Shown here: piece after piece, positions 44,563 through 57,746 of the stretch
Layout: the number at the start of each line of letters is the position of its first letter
Position numbering within the stretch: the stretch's first letter is position 1
NCBI RefSeq assembly: GCF_030253575.1
Contig: NC_080568.1
Location: forward strand, 513,501 to 577,500
Origin: Rhododendron vialii
Lineage: Eukaryota; Streptophyta; Magnoliopsida; Ericales; Ericaceae
Length of the DNA: 64,000 bases
Reading direction: 5' to 3'
The notes under the pieces: model-generated
What the model was told of the DNA's origin: nothing
The model's database searches: none
The model's input: only the letters and a program-made list of their open reading frames with translations
Position numbers and translations under genes: made by a program

Positions 44563-47500
44563 ATGAGAGGAGTCGTTGGTGCACGCGGGAGAAGTTATCT
44601 TCAAAGGCTATGGAGAACGAGAACGACGACGGGTACAGGAACAAGATCGGTTTCCACTGGGGATGAACATGGCGGCGATGAGGTCCTTCAGAGCTCAAAG
44701 GTCAAGATCTTCGACCGAAATCTCAAACGCAGACAAGTTAAGCTCCCTCCCTTACTATACTGTACACCTCAAAACCTCCAATTTGTAACCTTTTTGCATT
44801 TTTCTGTTTGGGTTTCTGGGAAAGTGCGAAAAATGTAAAATTCCCAAATTTTTTTTTTTTTGTTGGTAACTAAAAGGAAGGTCTGGAAAGGGAAAAAAAG
44901 ATCTTTTGCTGACTAATTTGCTACCGAGATTACAATCCTTGTAAGAGGCATTGACAATGCGAAAGCCGAAATGGGATACGTCTTGAATTATCAAATTTTT
45001 GGGGGGCGAAAGTTAGTGTTGGAGAATAGTTAGATTAGCACGGCAGAGGAGTTGAACTACTGAAATTCTTACTCTTACCACGTAAGTGCACCCCTTATGC
45101 CATTGGACCAAGGCCTTTTGGGCCCGACATTATGGAATTAATCTTATTGATCGTATTACGACTGGTGGATGATATTCTCCTACTAGAAGAAAATCTAGTT
45201 CCGGTGGGTAGATGCAATTTTTAAAATTTTGATTTTCTCTTATTTAAGTTGTGTATCTCCATCACTTGTAGTGGCGCTCTTGAATTATCATTTGATTTTG
45301 AGCCTGGTCGAGTTTCACTGTTTTCTTTCTAATTTTAGCTCTTTTTGAGTACTTTTGATAGATGCTAATTCTTGTAACTACGTTTCAATGGAATAATGAA
45401 ACCTCTTGACGTGATACCATTCTGTAAGGTCATGGTTGGTAAAGAATCTACTGTTTTACTAGTTCTCAAGCTCAAATTAATAGAACCATGCAGCTTGTGC
45501 AGAATTATAGTATTATGGTTATAGCTCTGTTAGGTTTTGTTCCCCAATGTTGCTTGGATGATTGATTTTTGTCATTACCAGTAAGTTACTCAATTTAGCA
45601 GTTTACAAATTCCTATGTAAGGTTTTGAAAAGACCTTGCTGATATTAAAAATTATCACCATCCGTTGCTCTCTTGGACTTATTATCCAGACCAACTTGTT
45701 GGATGGCTTAAACACTTTTGCTTTGCTACTGATTCCCATGCAGCTTTATGATATGCACATATTCCTTTTGTCTTTTCGTGATTAGAGCCTATGGAAGTTT
45801 CTACATATGCCATTCAGGTCTTTACCATTATCATACATATATGATATAACGGTACCCTCTCTTTATTTGCAGCGTGACAGAGCAGCATGGTTAATGCGCA
45901 CGAAGGATTCTCTTGTCGACACTGTGGCGGATAATCTTTTGGATAGGTTGGAGGTATCGAGCTATTTTGCGTACAGAAGTTATTGGCATGCGATGATTTA
46001 TAATTGCTTCAAACCGACAGAAACTCACTTTTCATAATACCTTACTCTTCTAGATTTCTTTTTTAGCCACAATGGTTAAAGATTCTTCTTTTTCTCTATT
46101 GTACAACTAGGGACTCTCAATATGTCCCTTGCTCTTTTTTTTTTTTTAATGAAGAAGCTGAGTTCCTGTAGAGTATGAAGCAACTTGTCATAAAAACATA
46201 GAACTATGTGTTGTCAAAAAAATTCTAGATAATTTGGTATTATCCGGTGTATTATTTGATAGTTCAAGGGCATGTTACTTTCACTCCAACCAGATGTAAT
46301 TGGATGGTTTCCTTCTTAAGACATTTTGCCTTTTTTAATCTCAATATATATTCTTTTTTTTTTTGGGTTACAAATATATATTCTAATAAGTTTGTATCTT
46401 TCCTTTGTCTTGTAATGTGCTTATTTCATATAAGATCATTCTTATCACGTGTGCAAAACATACTACGTCTTATAGGACTTTTGTGCTCATATAGAAGTGT
46501 CATTGCTGTTTGTCTAGGACTGCAAGAAAACATTTCCCACAGCACTATGTTTGGGTGGTTCCTTGGAAGCCATTAGACGTTTGTTACGTGGACGCGGTGA
46601 GGATTTAATTTAAGCTTTTCGATAAGTTCTGACCATTTTTATTATTTAATTGGTATGTACCAGTGAAAAGCTGATTATGATTCATGCCATTGGATTAAAA
46701 AGCTTGTGTTTAAGGTTTAGAATTCTAACGAAACATACTAAACTAAGCACATTCTTCAATGTTAGGTGCCGTTGAAAAGCTGATTATGATGGATACATCA
46801 TATGATATGGTGAAGTTGTGTAAAGATGCTGAGCAAGATGTGACTGACAAAAACATTGAAACATCATTTTTGGTTGGTGATGAAGAGTTTTTGCCCATAA
46901 AAGAGAGGTATGCATGTCTTTATAGATTTATATACCATGCGCTAGGATGATTTAGAGGAGATATATATTGATGCTGGCATAATTTTGCACTTCTTGATTT
47001 GAAGTTCTCTAGATCTGGTGATTAGCTGCTTGGGACTCCATTGGACAAATGATCTGCCTGGGGCTATGATACAGGTATGTGGTTCTCGTAGTCTGAATGA
47101 TGTTTGGACTGCAAAAACTAAGCTACCGATGTTTTGGTTGCCTGCGTGTATCTGTGTGAGACACAACAACATATTAAATCTTTTTTTCAGATTTTCTTTC
47201 TTTGGGCACTAGACACTTACAACATCTTAGTTTTATTTGTAACAGTCTAGGTTGGCACTGAAGCCCGATGGCCTATTTTTGGCTGCTATTCTTGGTGGAG
47301 AAACATTGAAGTTATTTCTGTTTCCTTTTTTTTTTTTTGGTTGGAAATCTGAAGCTAATGACTTATTTTGCTGAATGTAATGCCTGAATTTTTATTTTTT
47401 TTTCTGTTTTCGTTAAATTGTGACCAGGGAGCTGAGAATAGCATGCACTGTGGCACAGATGGAGCGTGAAGGGGGCATCAGTCCACGATTATCCCCCTTG

Positions 47501-50500
47501 GCGCAAGTATAGATTTTTGCTGAATACTTCTTTGCTGGATAGTTAGGACCCTAATCTCTATGGATCTACAGTGGTAGCCTTTTTGTGTGCATGTACTTTT
47601 TTTTGGGGGCTAATTATATTGGACTTTTGTAGCTTAATTTGACGCAAAATAGCTTCTGAGGTTCAGAAGAAGTTGTAATCCTGGTTAGCCACAGAATGTC
47701 TAGAGTTTCAATATTGTTAACAACATAACATTCAAATGAGCTCTCACATACTAGTTCTAGTTCTAAAAGTTTAAGGTTAAATTGAATTTTTTCCCTTTTC
47801 CCTCTGGATGCTCGTTATATGGGAGGAAAGAAAGAAAAACTACATACGGGTGACTTGCCATGAAAAATGCCTGCCTTTCCCAGCGTGAAAGAAGTCCTTC
47901 TCTTTACTGCATTACTTGGGCCTCTCTCTAGCATAAACCCGGCCTTCAAGCCCAAGCCCAGGGAGCTCGCCCTACTGAAGTACCAAAGGTGTGCTCAGCC
48001 CGGTTTGTGCTTGAATTGACGGGATGAGGTCACAAAGAGGGCAGTAGCGCTTCCATTGAAACGCTTCCCCCCTCCCTCCCTCCTCTCAAAAGATGGTCAA
48101 GCTTTCAATACTAGTGGTTATACTGCCATTTTTCCAATATTGTTGAATAGCATGGCTTGGGGCTGTGGTAAGTCAGTAACTCTCGTGAGAGAGGGCACGG
48201 GTGTTTAGTGTTTGACCACAACAAATAAGATAAAAAAATGTCAAACTACTATACGTGTCCTCTATATTGTTCAATTTGTGCAGATTTTTGGAGTTTATCA
48301 TCATCATCATCGTCAAAGATTTACGTGGTAAAACACATCTTTCGGTATTTAGGTGCACAGAAACACATTTTGTTTCTTGAGGTATCAGTCTGTTGGATGC
48401 CTCTGAGTTGAATAATTTGGGCAAAGGATGGCTTCTCTGCACCTTCCTCACCTTGTCTTTATTATATTTTCTGTTGATATTTATTTCCTTCTCTGTACTC
48501 TTTTAGCATGATCGGCAAAGTTTATCTTTTTATCTTGCATTGTCAAGGCTACACCTACTTATACATAGCTTATGACTTAAATTACTCTACTTATTATTTA
48601 TGTTCTCTGGGTCCTTTAGTTGGGCAATTCTGAAAAACATAGTGCTATGGATCGTTAAGACTTTTCTCCTGTGACAGTCTTCCCTCATGATATATTTTTT
48701 GAAAAAACTTTTGCGTATATATCAGAGGTTGATAACTTGTCTCTTCTCTTGTTTTCTTGCATGTGTTATAGTATCTATTCTATGAGTAAATTTTAGTCAT
48801 ACTTTTCCATTTTAGAGAATTCTTGTTAATTATGTGGTGCATTGCTTTGTATTATGATGATGATACTAGGTGGTTTCTGTTGTTGCTGTTTTGGCTCATT
48901 TTTGTCGTTCTTATCCAGGTGCGGGATGCGGGCAATCTTTTGACTAGAGCGGGCTTCAATCTTCCTGGTGTTGACGTTGATGAATACACTGTTAGATATA
49001 ATAGTGGTGAGCTTTTTCCTCTGCTAGTGTGATGAATAACTGAACATGAGTTGCATTTTGTTTACATGATGTTATCCCTGTGATCTGATCCCATAGTTTT
49101 AATAGCCTAGTCTGGTAAGCATGGCGTGGACATGGCATACAGTCATAACATCACCCAGCCACGCAACATGGCAATTTCTAAATATGGTTAGGATGTAAAC
49201 ATCTATACTGAGAATAGTAATAAGTAATTGAAGAAATGGTTAAAGCCTAATTTCTGCTGTAATATTTCACAAGTTTGAAATTGTAAGTCTGAGGGTGTCA
49301 AAATTCTAAGGTAAAGCAGGGATTAACCATCCAGTTTTCTCTAATATTTGAAGTCTGCAATAAGACTTCAGATGCGTCCCGTGCATGTGGAAGCGATGAA
49401 TGTGTTTCGTGCATTTGTTCAAGGTGTGTTTTGGTTCTAAAATGTTGGGAGAATATTGGACGTGTTGGTGTATATGTCCGACATTGTATTTGTGTGTATC
49501 CATAAGTCACCTGTCTCCTAGGAGGTGTCTCTGCTTCCAGGATGAATTACTTGGAAGTCTAGACTTCCCTCTTGTAGGAATTGCTGCTTTTCCAACTTTT
49601 CATGGTTCTTTGTTGGATTCTAGTTAGAAAACTCGTCTTGGCTTCAATCATGTGCATGAAAACTGTAGATAAGTATAGAAAGCAAAAGAAGATAAAGAGA
49701 AGAAAGGGCAAGTTTGAAGCCCCGGCATGCATTCCCAGTTCCATTAGCAGCCTTGGGACTGGGAGGCTTGTAATGCTGATTTTCAGAGTTGTTTTTTGGT
49801 TTGCCCAAGCCAATGTTGGCAGGCATAAAAAAGAGCTGAACTTTTAATGAACAACTTGGGCTCAGCTCACTTAAAATATTGTACACTTGTGGGTGGGAAT
49901 TCCATGTGTGTTTTCTATTTCAACACTCCTTAAGCACCTCTTGCCAAAGATACTTATCATCAGTTGTTTTAGGCACACCTTTAAATAAGCACCTCGACAA
50001 AAGTATAGCCACCACTAATTGGCACAAATTCTCATATCTAGTTATGGAAAGCCTCTTTCAAAACTGTATGTCCTCGAACATGAACAATGAATCAAATGTG
50101 TAATCCTGGTTTTTGTTGTGGAAACTCTGTCCCTGCTCCTCTCTTCTTTGTTGATGGAACTTGAGGATATATATTCTAATTCCAAGTTTGCTCCTTCATT
50201 TTTTCTGCTTTGTAATGTAGCTCTGGAGCTAATTGAGCATCTGCGGACAATGGGTGAAACCAATGCTCTTTTACAAAGGAACATCGTAAGCTCTACTGGA
50301 AGACCATTGGCTTTAAATTGTCTTTTAGTTTTACAATTGAGAGCAGGGCTTGTTAAAAAGTGTTCTTCTTTTGTTTTGTTTTTACTCTTGACCAAACAAT
50401 GTCAGATGTTGAAGAGAGAAACAGCGCTAGCAACTGCAGCTATTTATGAGTCAATGTTTGCTTCAGAAGACGGCACCATCCCTGCAACTTTCCAGGTGAA

Positions 50501-53055
50501 ACCTCATAGATTACTTTTCAGATTTATAAAATTCCACAGGCAGCATAGTCGTTGCAAAAGATAATGATGGTTAAAAACATTGAGATAGTCTTGGGTATAA
50601 CTTTACCCCAAAAGCTAGCTATGCCCTTGTGCTTATACATTGCACATACCCGAGCAAGGTGAAAACTTGAGAGGATCTATGTCACGCCCCAAATCCGGGA
50701 GCATGACCGGCCGTGTACCATGAAGCAATCATGGGACACGAAGCCTAATTAAAAATATTTTTTAACAACTTGAAACAAATAAAGAAAAACTGGATATTTT
50801 ATTAAAGCAAAATGTGCAAACTCAAAACCAGTAGTTTTGTTAAACAAGATGGACACAACATCCAATATTCTCCAACTCCAAATTTAACAATGAACTGCCG
50901 ATAAATAAAAGTGAGGAAGCTATTTGACAATATAAAAGAAATAAAAATGCAGACGCCCTAGAGGTCCAAACAGAAGGTCCCGACAATGCCACAGAGTTCA
51001 CTACAATGCTCCATGAACTAACCTGAAAAAAAAAAGTGGAATAAATCCGTCAGCTGACGAGCTCAGTGAGTAGTTAAGCATGCTAAGGGTGATAATACAA
51101 AGTGGCATACTTTTGAATGAACGATAATGAGGGTTCCAAAGAAATGGTGTCAAATTAAGGAGGGTCGAAGGTGCAACGAATAATACCAACAAATTAACGA
51201 AGTCAATAGCTCAACAAATAGTATCCACAAGACGAATACAGATTAACGAATAACATGAACAATAATCAAATCAACACAATAATTATACCAAACCATGAGT
51301 CCAATAATATCCGAACGATGAACAACGATAAACGGGAGTCTAAACCAAAGTGGGAACCATAATCACCAATTACCAAGTACCAATTACCAAATCATCAACT
51401 GTCAAATATTTTCTCAGGGCTTAGCCCGTTGGATCCAACACCGCACTTAGAGTCACCACAGGATGGCGCCTGGGACCTTTTCCCTAAGCCGATCCGGAAT
51501 AGGGCCACATGGTATTTCACAAGTCTTTTCCCTATCCGTTGAGCACTAGAATCACAGGGTATTTCACAAGTCTTTTCCCTAGTGGTCAAAGTCACCATGA
51601 TATCTCACGGGTCTTTTCCTTGGACTTTAATAAATATCAACACAATTTATGGTCCCAAACACAAATAGAACAACGGCAAGCTGGAGGCACCTGCATCAGG
51701 ATTATTCTCCGTGCCGTTGCAGAGTCACAATAATATGAAGAAGTCAACGAATCGACGACAATAAAAGTAAGGGCAATCAATCAATCACAAATATTATCAA
51801 ATAACCTTGTATGCCAAAGGGTACGTCAATTGTCAATAATTATGAGAGCAAAGAACAAGATTAATATTTATCGGATTACAACAAATACCGAATTGTCAAG
51901 AATAGATTGGCTCAAGAGGATTTCCAAAGGGATCACATGCTTAACCACTCACCTTAAATCCGAAAGGATGCAACCAAATGCCACGACGTTGATAACAATC
52001 CACTAGTCTGTATCGCAAATAAAAGAAACACATCGAATTATAAGTGCTTGAATGATCCCCTATGCTGTAACTAGTCAACAGTTAATGAATATATATACTA
52101 CTAGTAATTGAATTCCTAAGCCTAAAACTAGACTAACTTACCAGGACCTTTACTAATCAAATTAACTCCATTGCCTGATCAACACCACATTAAAAATACC
52201 ACCATCACCTCTCGCCTTCACGCACGGCACACACACAGCACTACATGCACGCACCTATCTCTCACTCTCTCCAAACAAAACTCTAATTTTTCTAATAAAT
52301 GAAGAGGAGAGCCATAAGGGTAATAGAATAAAATACTTATAAGAAAAGTGATCAAAGTCTTACCGAAGAACAAAACTTCTCGACCACTACTGCTCTATTT
52401 CGAAGAACTCTCAACTGCCGCTTCTCTCTTCCTCCCTCTCGTTCTCAACATTTTGGAATAAAACAACCCTACTTCTCAAATGTTTCCTCATCCTAACAAA
52501 CTGCCCACGTTCAAACTTAAAACTTATCTTGTCTATTTACACAATCAACCCAACATTATTCTTTACGTTAACTAATCACTTGCGGGGACCCATTCCCAAT
52601 TTAACCAAGGGAGAACCATTAGAATTAAGAAAGCTACGTCGCAGTGTGCCATCAGCAGGCCTTTTGTGACATCGTCTTCATCCTATTAGCCATTTCTAGC
52701 ATGAGATCAATGTCGCTAATAAAACATAAGGCTACGTTGTACAGATTCAGGTGTCTAGGTGAACCTACTTGGTTACTTCTCAGAAGTATAGTATTTTTTT
52801 GGGCAGTGATTTCTTCTTTGCTGCACTAAAGCAAATATCTTAATTGCTTTCTTAAAGGAACTCTTATGGGGAACTTTAGGATGTTCTTTATAGTCCTTGC
52901 GAATAATTTCCCTACGCGAACTCTGGAATTTGCAGGTTATCTATATGACAGGGTGGAAGGAGCACCATTCACAGCAGAAGGCTAAAAGGAGGGGATCTGC
53001 AACAATTTCGTTTAATGACATACAAAAGCAATTTACCAGGGGTAGAAGCGGCTGA
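44563..53055 (+). CDS. Mitochondrial complex I assembly factor NDUFAF5-like methyltransferase
   Basis: Eleven exons: 44563-44736, 45873-45953, 46518-46596, 46766-46907, 47005-47074, 47246-47310, 47428-47506, 48919-49006, 50221-50285, 50406-50495, 52936-53055. All joints are GT-AG and in frame, giving 350 residues. The N-terminus (residues 1-33) is rich in Arg, Ser and Thr, as in a mitochondrial presequence. The methyltransferase fold shows [16 protein letters not shown] (SAM-binding turn), [39 protein letters not shown] and [19 protein letters not shown]. The C-terminal region [20 protein letters not shown] and [11 protein letters not shown] matches plant homologues such as At1g22800. In animals NDUFAF5 hydroxylates an Arg of subunit NDUFS7. 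An in-frame ATG at 44503 would add 20 residues; 44563 fits the family start. Introns 7, 8 and 10 exceed 1.2 kb. Confidence 0.93.
50681..52600. mobile_element. Probable LTR insertion in intron 10 of the NDUFAF5-like gene
   Basis: TGTCACGCCCCAAATCCGGG at 50681 is a common start of plant Ty3/gypsy LTRs. About 1.9 kb of repeat-like sequence follows, with three related GTATTTCACAAGTCTTTTCC-type segments (51511-51625), and no retroelement genes. The 3' end is uncertain (an end near the GGGGACCCA at 52584-52592 is possible) and no target duplication was found. Confidence 0.45.
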
Positions 53056-54384
53056 CTCTCTCTCTCTCTCTCTCTCATAAACACATTTTATTCCATCAAT
53101 TTCTACTTTTTTCTTCTTATTGTCGGCAAATGTGAGAAATGTTTGGTTTTGTAATGTTTAATGGGCAAGTTGTTAAATAGCTTGTAAAAGCAGCTAGCTG
53201 TTACGTTGCTTGCTGAAATGAGTGGGTTAGAGAGGGAGGAAAGTACTGGAGTTGGGGATCCCGCATTTAATTGTTCACTTATTTAACCCGGAAGAGTTGG
53301 CCAGCTGGTTTTGGCATGAGATTTAGAGTTTTGCTTCCTTCAGAGTTGTAGGCGCAAGTGCTCTCACTCGATTTTGTAAAATTATAATAAATTTTTAAAT
53401 ATTTAAATAATTTTATATTAGTGTTCCAATTGAATATTTGTCTGATTTATTTCATAGAGTGCTTGAATATTCGTTTTGGATCTTGATCCCCTGTGAGGAT
53501 TTTCACAGAGGATCCGGATCCCTTTTTTGTGTGCGAACACACTATTTTTTGTTAATTATAATTGTTTGGGAAACGCTTTCATTTTAGCACATAAGTTTTT
53601 ATTAAACTGGAAAACAGTTTGACCCCATTCCACTTACAATTTTTTTCACTTTTTTAATTTTTTGGTTTTGTACTTATTTTGATTTTTTTTTTTTTTGCGT
53701 ATGTTAGTTTTGTGTCAAATTTTTTTTGACTTTTTCATTCGACTCAATGAAATTCATTGAGACGAATCGAAAAAGTAATTTTTTTTTTACTTTTACTCAA
53801 ATATTTTGAACAATGACCACTTTTAAGTAAAAATAATTAATGCAAAACGAATAAATGCAAAAAAAATTTAAATAAAGACAAAACAACATTTTTCCTTAAA
53901 GTGTTTTTTTTTTTTTTTCCCTAAAAGTGTTAGCGGAACACTACCTTAAAGTATTTTGGGAGAATCCTAATATGGTAATGGTGGATCCCAGTGCAGTAGG
54001 AAGACACGTGAAAGTAATCAATTGGAGCTCCGTTCTATTGTCCATAACTTAAAATTTAAATTTTTTATCCTTATTTGACTTTCATTTGGATAAGTTTGTC
54101 CTAAAAATCTACAATAAAGCTTGCTTTGACTGGACTGGAGTATATTACATGGGGAAAAACTTTTTCACCGGGTGTGCTGTAAAAGAGTATTCGCGGAGGT
54201 GAATCTCAATTATTCAAAGTGTTTTGAACGATTTGAAATTTAATGCTACACATTTTTGAGAAAAAGTTTAATAGTTTAACTTAACTATTCCGCAAATTTT
54301 TTCAAAAAAAAATCTGAACTACTAATTGCCTAGACAGTGGTTAAGATTGAGCATCCCGCAAATGTCTTATTCCCGTAAATTGCT
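53056..54384. other. Spacer downstream of the NDUFAF5-like gene
   Basis: A CT repeat (53057-53076) follows the stop codon and is probably in the 3' untranslated region. The rest is AT-rich with several poly-T runs (for example 53681-53696 and 53903-53919) and no gene. Confidence 0.45.
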
Positions 54385-55035
54385 AATCCCCAGCCCCACC
54401 CCCCACACCCACAGCCACACACACACACACACCGGCCCCACCTCTCTTTTCCCGAACTACCCCGCCTCCCCCTCTCTCTCTCTCTCTCTTCTTTCTTTTC
54501 TTCCTTACAGTTTCCATTTTTTTTTTTGTCCCTTTTCTTTTCAGTTTGGTTTTTTTTTTTTTTCATTTTATTTCCTTTTCTTTCTTTCCAGTTAAAATTT
54601 TTTTTTCTCTTTAATAATAGGTTCAAGTCTAATTTTAGGTTTTGTAAAGTAATTAAGAGAAAAAAAGTGTTTCAATTGATCATGTTTATACGACTATTTT
54701 ATTTTTATTTTTTTGTCCTTTATAGATTAAAAAATATAATTACAAAAATAAGTGTTTCAATTTTCAATTCGTTTGAAAAGGAAAAAAGAAAGTAAAAGAA
54801 ATAAAATTTCTGTCCCAACCACACTTCTTGATTGAAAAAAAAAAGAAAGTAAAAGAAATAAAATGAAAAAAAAAATCAAACTGGAAAGAAAAGAAAAAAA
54901 AAGAAAGAAAGAAGGAAACTGTAAAGAAAGAAAGAAAAGGAAGAGAGGGAGAGGGAGCGAGGCGGGGGTAATTCCGGAAAAGGGGCGGTGGGCCCGGGGG
55001 GTTGTGTGTGTGTGTGTGTGTCCGGGGGAATAGCA
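54385..55035. repeat. Imperfect inverted repeat with simple-sequence arms
   Basis: The left arm (54385-54520) runs CCCAGCCCCACCCCC, (CA)n, CCGGCCCCACC, CCCGAACTACCCCGCC, (CT)n, CCTTACAGTTTCC. The right arm (54914-55035) is the inverse: GGAAACTGTAAAG, GAGAGGGAGAGGGAG, GGCGGGGGTAATTCCGG, GGGGCGGTGGGCC, (GT)n, GGGGGAATAGCAG. Between them are poly-A/T tracts and a copied 29-bp promoter segment (54804-54832). No coding sequence. Confidence 0.75.
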
Positions 55036-55039
55036 GCTT

Positions 55040-56190
55040 TCCTTATTAATGAACGGATTGGATCGTTTGTGTGGGACCCGTAGTGGGCCCGACATCTCGA
55101 TCAGTGCAAGATCTGTGTAGGTATCATTTCTGTATGAGTCCTGCTTCCGGTACAGATTTTTGTGCACAGATTGTGCACAGATTTCGTTGTGGGGCCCACC
55201 ACGGGTCCCACACAAATCATCCAAGCCGTTCATTAAATGTAAAACATTTTTTCAAGGGTCTCCGTAAAAAATAAGCTCAATCCAATACCTATAGGTGCTT
55301 CATCCAACCATCTAACTTTTCATTCAAATTTTCGGATAATGAAAAGTTATACGATTGGATCGAGCATCTAAAGGTATCGGATTGAGATTATTTTTTACGG
55401 GGACTCTTGAAAAAATATTTTACATTTAATGAACGGCTCGAATGATTTGTGTGGGACCCGTGGTGGGCCCCACAACAAAATCTGTGCACAATCTGTGCAC
55501 AGATTGTATGTGTGTGTAGCATTTCTGTTTCTGTATATACATACATACAGTGAACAGTAATGCTACACGCACACCGAATGTGCACAGATTTTGTGCACAG
55601 ATTTTTTTTGGGGCCCACTACGGGTCCCACACAAATAATCCGAGCCGTTCATTAAATGTAAAACATTTTTTCGAAGGCCTCCGCAAAAAATCAGCTCAAT
55701 TCGATACTCATAGATGCTTGATTCAATCATTTAACTTTTCATTATCCTGAGATTCGAATGAAAAGTTAAATGATTGAATCAAGCATCTATGAGTATCGGA
55801 TTGAGCTGATTTTTAGCGGGGGCCCTTGAAAAAATGTTTTACATTTAATGAACGGCTCGGATTATTTGTGTGGGACCCGTAGTGAGCCCCACAAAAAATC
55901 TGTGCACATTTGCTGTGCGTGTAGCATTACTAAAAAATAAGCTCAATCCAATACCTATATACTTCATCCAACCATCTAACTTTTCATTCAGATTTTCGGA
56001 TAATGAAAAGTTATACGATTGGATCGAGTATCTATAGGTATCGGATTGAGATTATTTTTTACGGGAACCCTTGAAAAATTATTTTATATTTAATGAACGG
56101 TTCGGATGATTTGTGTGGGACCCGTGGTGAGCCCCACAACAAAATCTGTGCACAATCTGTGCACAGATTGTATGTGTGTGTAGACTTTCT
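55040..56190. mobile_element. Stack of four TCTGTGCACAGATT-family MITEs
   Basis: A right-arm fragment (55040-55115), a near-complete copy (55140-55525), a complete copy with AGTAATGCTACACGCACA termini (55556-55931) and a copy lacking its left end (55932-56190) lie one after another. All share CCCACACAAATNATCCRAGC, TTTACATTTAATGAACGGCT and GTGTGGGACCCGT blocks in inverted pairs. The same family is present at 19489-19870. The last copy ends 147 bp before the transporter start codon. Confidence 0.85.
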
Positions 56191-56336
56191 GATGAAACGG
56201 TGTACTTCCGATGAGCTCAGTCATTCAATCTCACAATTCCACAACCGAACACCCCCACCAACCCCCAGATCATCCCAATTGAAATTTCTGTCCCAACCAC
56301 ACTTCTTGATCCACCGCCAAAAAACCACAGCTCTCC

Positions 56337-57746
56337 ATGGGAACTGCTGGATCTACCCATCAACCCCAATCTCTCCTCAACGAACAAGGAGAACAACATC
56401 TACTCCCAAAAGCCACCAAACCCCCCACCAAACTCTCCCTCCTCCCCCTAATCTTCCTCATCTATTTCGAGGTGGCCGGCGGCCCCTACGGCGAAGAACC
56501 CGCCGTAGCCGCCGCCGGCCCCCTCCTCTCCCTCCTCGGCTTCCTCATCTTCCCCTTCATCTGGAGCATCCCAGAAGCCCTCATCACCGCCGAGCTCTCC
56601 ACCGCCTTCCCCGGCAACGGCGGCTTCGTCATCTGGGCCCACAAAGCATTCGGACCCTTCTGCGGGTCCCTCCTCGCCACGTGGAAACTACTCACGGGCA
56701 TCTTCAATCTAGCCTCCTACCCAGTCCTCTGTGTCGACTATCTCCAGTTGGTCTTCCCTTTTTTCTCCTCGGGTGTGCCTAGATATCTAGCTATCCTGTT
56801 CTCAACTCTGTTCCTGTCATTCTTGAATTACACTGGGTTGACCATAGTTGGGTACACTGCAGTGTGTTTGGGACTTGTTTCGCTTTCCCCATTTGTAGCA
56901 TTGACATTGTTTTCAATTCCTAAGATTAACCCTATCAGGTGGGTTAGCTTGGGTGAGAAAGAAAAGGACTGGGCTTTGTTTTTCAACACACTCTTTTGGA
57001 ACCTAAACTTTTGGGACAGTGCTAGTACATTAGCTGGTGAAGTGGAAAACCCACAAAAAACATACCCAAAGGCATTGTTTTCAGCCGGGATTTTCACTTG
57101 TTTGGCATACTTGATTCCTCTAATGGCTGCAACTGGGGCTGTACCTCTAGATCAAGAGGATTGGGTTAATGGGTATTTCGCGGATGTCGGCGAAATGGTT
57201 GCGGGGAAGTGGTTGAAGTACTGGATCGAGATCGGTGCGGTTTTATCTGTCATTGGGCTGTTTGAGGCTCAACTGAGTAGTTGTGCTTATCAAATTCTTG
57301 GTATGGCTGATTTAGCTGTTTTGCCTCGGTGTTTCGGGGTACGGTCCAAGTGGTTCAACACACCTTGGGTTGGGATTCTGGTACCAACATTGGTGGCATT
57401 GGCAGTTTCTTATCTGGGTTTTGAAGACATTATATCTTCGGTGAATTTCTTGTACAGTTTGGGGATGTTGTTGGAATTCGCATCGTTTCTTTGGCTGAGG
57501 AGGAAGATGCCGGAGGTGAAGAGGCCTTATAAGGTTCCGTTGCCGTTTTCCGGGCTGGTGATCATGTGCTTGGTACCATCTGGGTTTCTGGTTTATATTA
57601 TGGCTGTTGCTAGTAAGGCTGTGTGTTTGGTGAGTGCATTGTTGACTCTGGTTGGGATTGCTTGGTACTTTATTATGAAGTTTTGCAAGTCAAAGGCTTG
57701 GATTGAGTTCAGTAGTGGTGGAGAAAAGGATGGAGATGAAGATTAG
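56337..57746 (+). CDS. PUT/LAT-type polyamine or cationic amino-acid transporter
   Basis: A single 469-residue open frame without introns, the usual length for plant polyamine uptake transporters. It has about twelve hydrophobic segments of the APC superfamily after a short hydrophilic N-terminus (residues 1-32). The first membrane segment holds the unwound substrate-site sequence [17 protein letters not shown] (residues 46-62). [56 protein letters not shown] and [20 protein letters not shown] follow, all typical of this family. Overall it resembles the Arabidopsis PUT4/LAT4 branch (At3g13620) more than RMV1. The protein should sit in a plasma or inner membrane and import polyamines by proton symport; the substrate is inferred. 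The first 450 bp are unusually GC-rich compared with the rest of the gene. No TATA box could be chosen with confidence. Confidence 0.93.
   Translation: MGTAGSTHQPQSLLNEQGEQHLLPKATKPPTKLSLLPLIFLIYFEVAGGPYGEEPAVAAAGPLLSLLGFLIFPFIWSIPEALITAELSTAFPGNGGFVIWAHKAFGPFCGSLLATWKLLTGIFNLASYPVLCVDYLQLVFPFFSSGVPRYLAILFSTLFLSFLNYTGLTIVGYTAVCLGLVSLSPFVALTLFSIPKINPIRWVSLGEKEKDWALFFNTLFWNLNFWDSASTLAGEVENPQKTYPKALFSAGIFTCLAYLIPLMAATGAVPLDQEDWVNGYFADVGEMVAGKWLKYWIEIGAVLSVIGLFEAQLSSCAYQILGMADLAVLPRCFGVRSKWFNTPWVGILVPTLVALAVSYLGFEDIISSVNFLYSLGMLLEFASFLWLRRKMPEVKRPYKVPLPFSGLVIMCLVPSGFLVYIMAVASKAVCLVSALLTLVGIAWYFIMKFCKSKAWIEFSSGGEKDGDED

Noticed and set aside
45010-45125. SINE-like block with GCACCCCTTATGCCATTGG in intron 1 of the NDUFAF5-like gene
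   Set aside because: No tRNA-like A and B boxes or A-rich tail could be placed, so the class cannot be supported.
54326-54795. Frames rich in Phe/Leu or Lys/Glu near 54.5 kb
   Set aside because: They come from poly-T/poly-A and CT/GT simple sequence on either strand.
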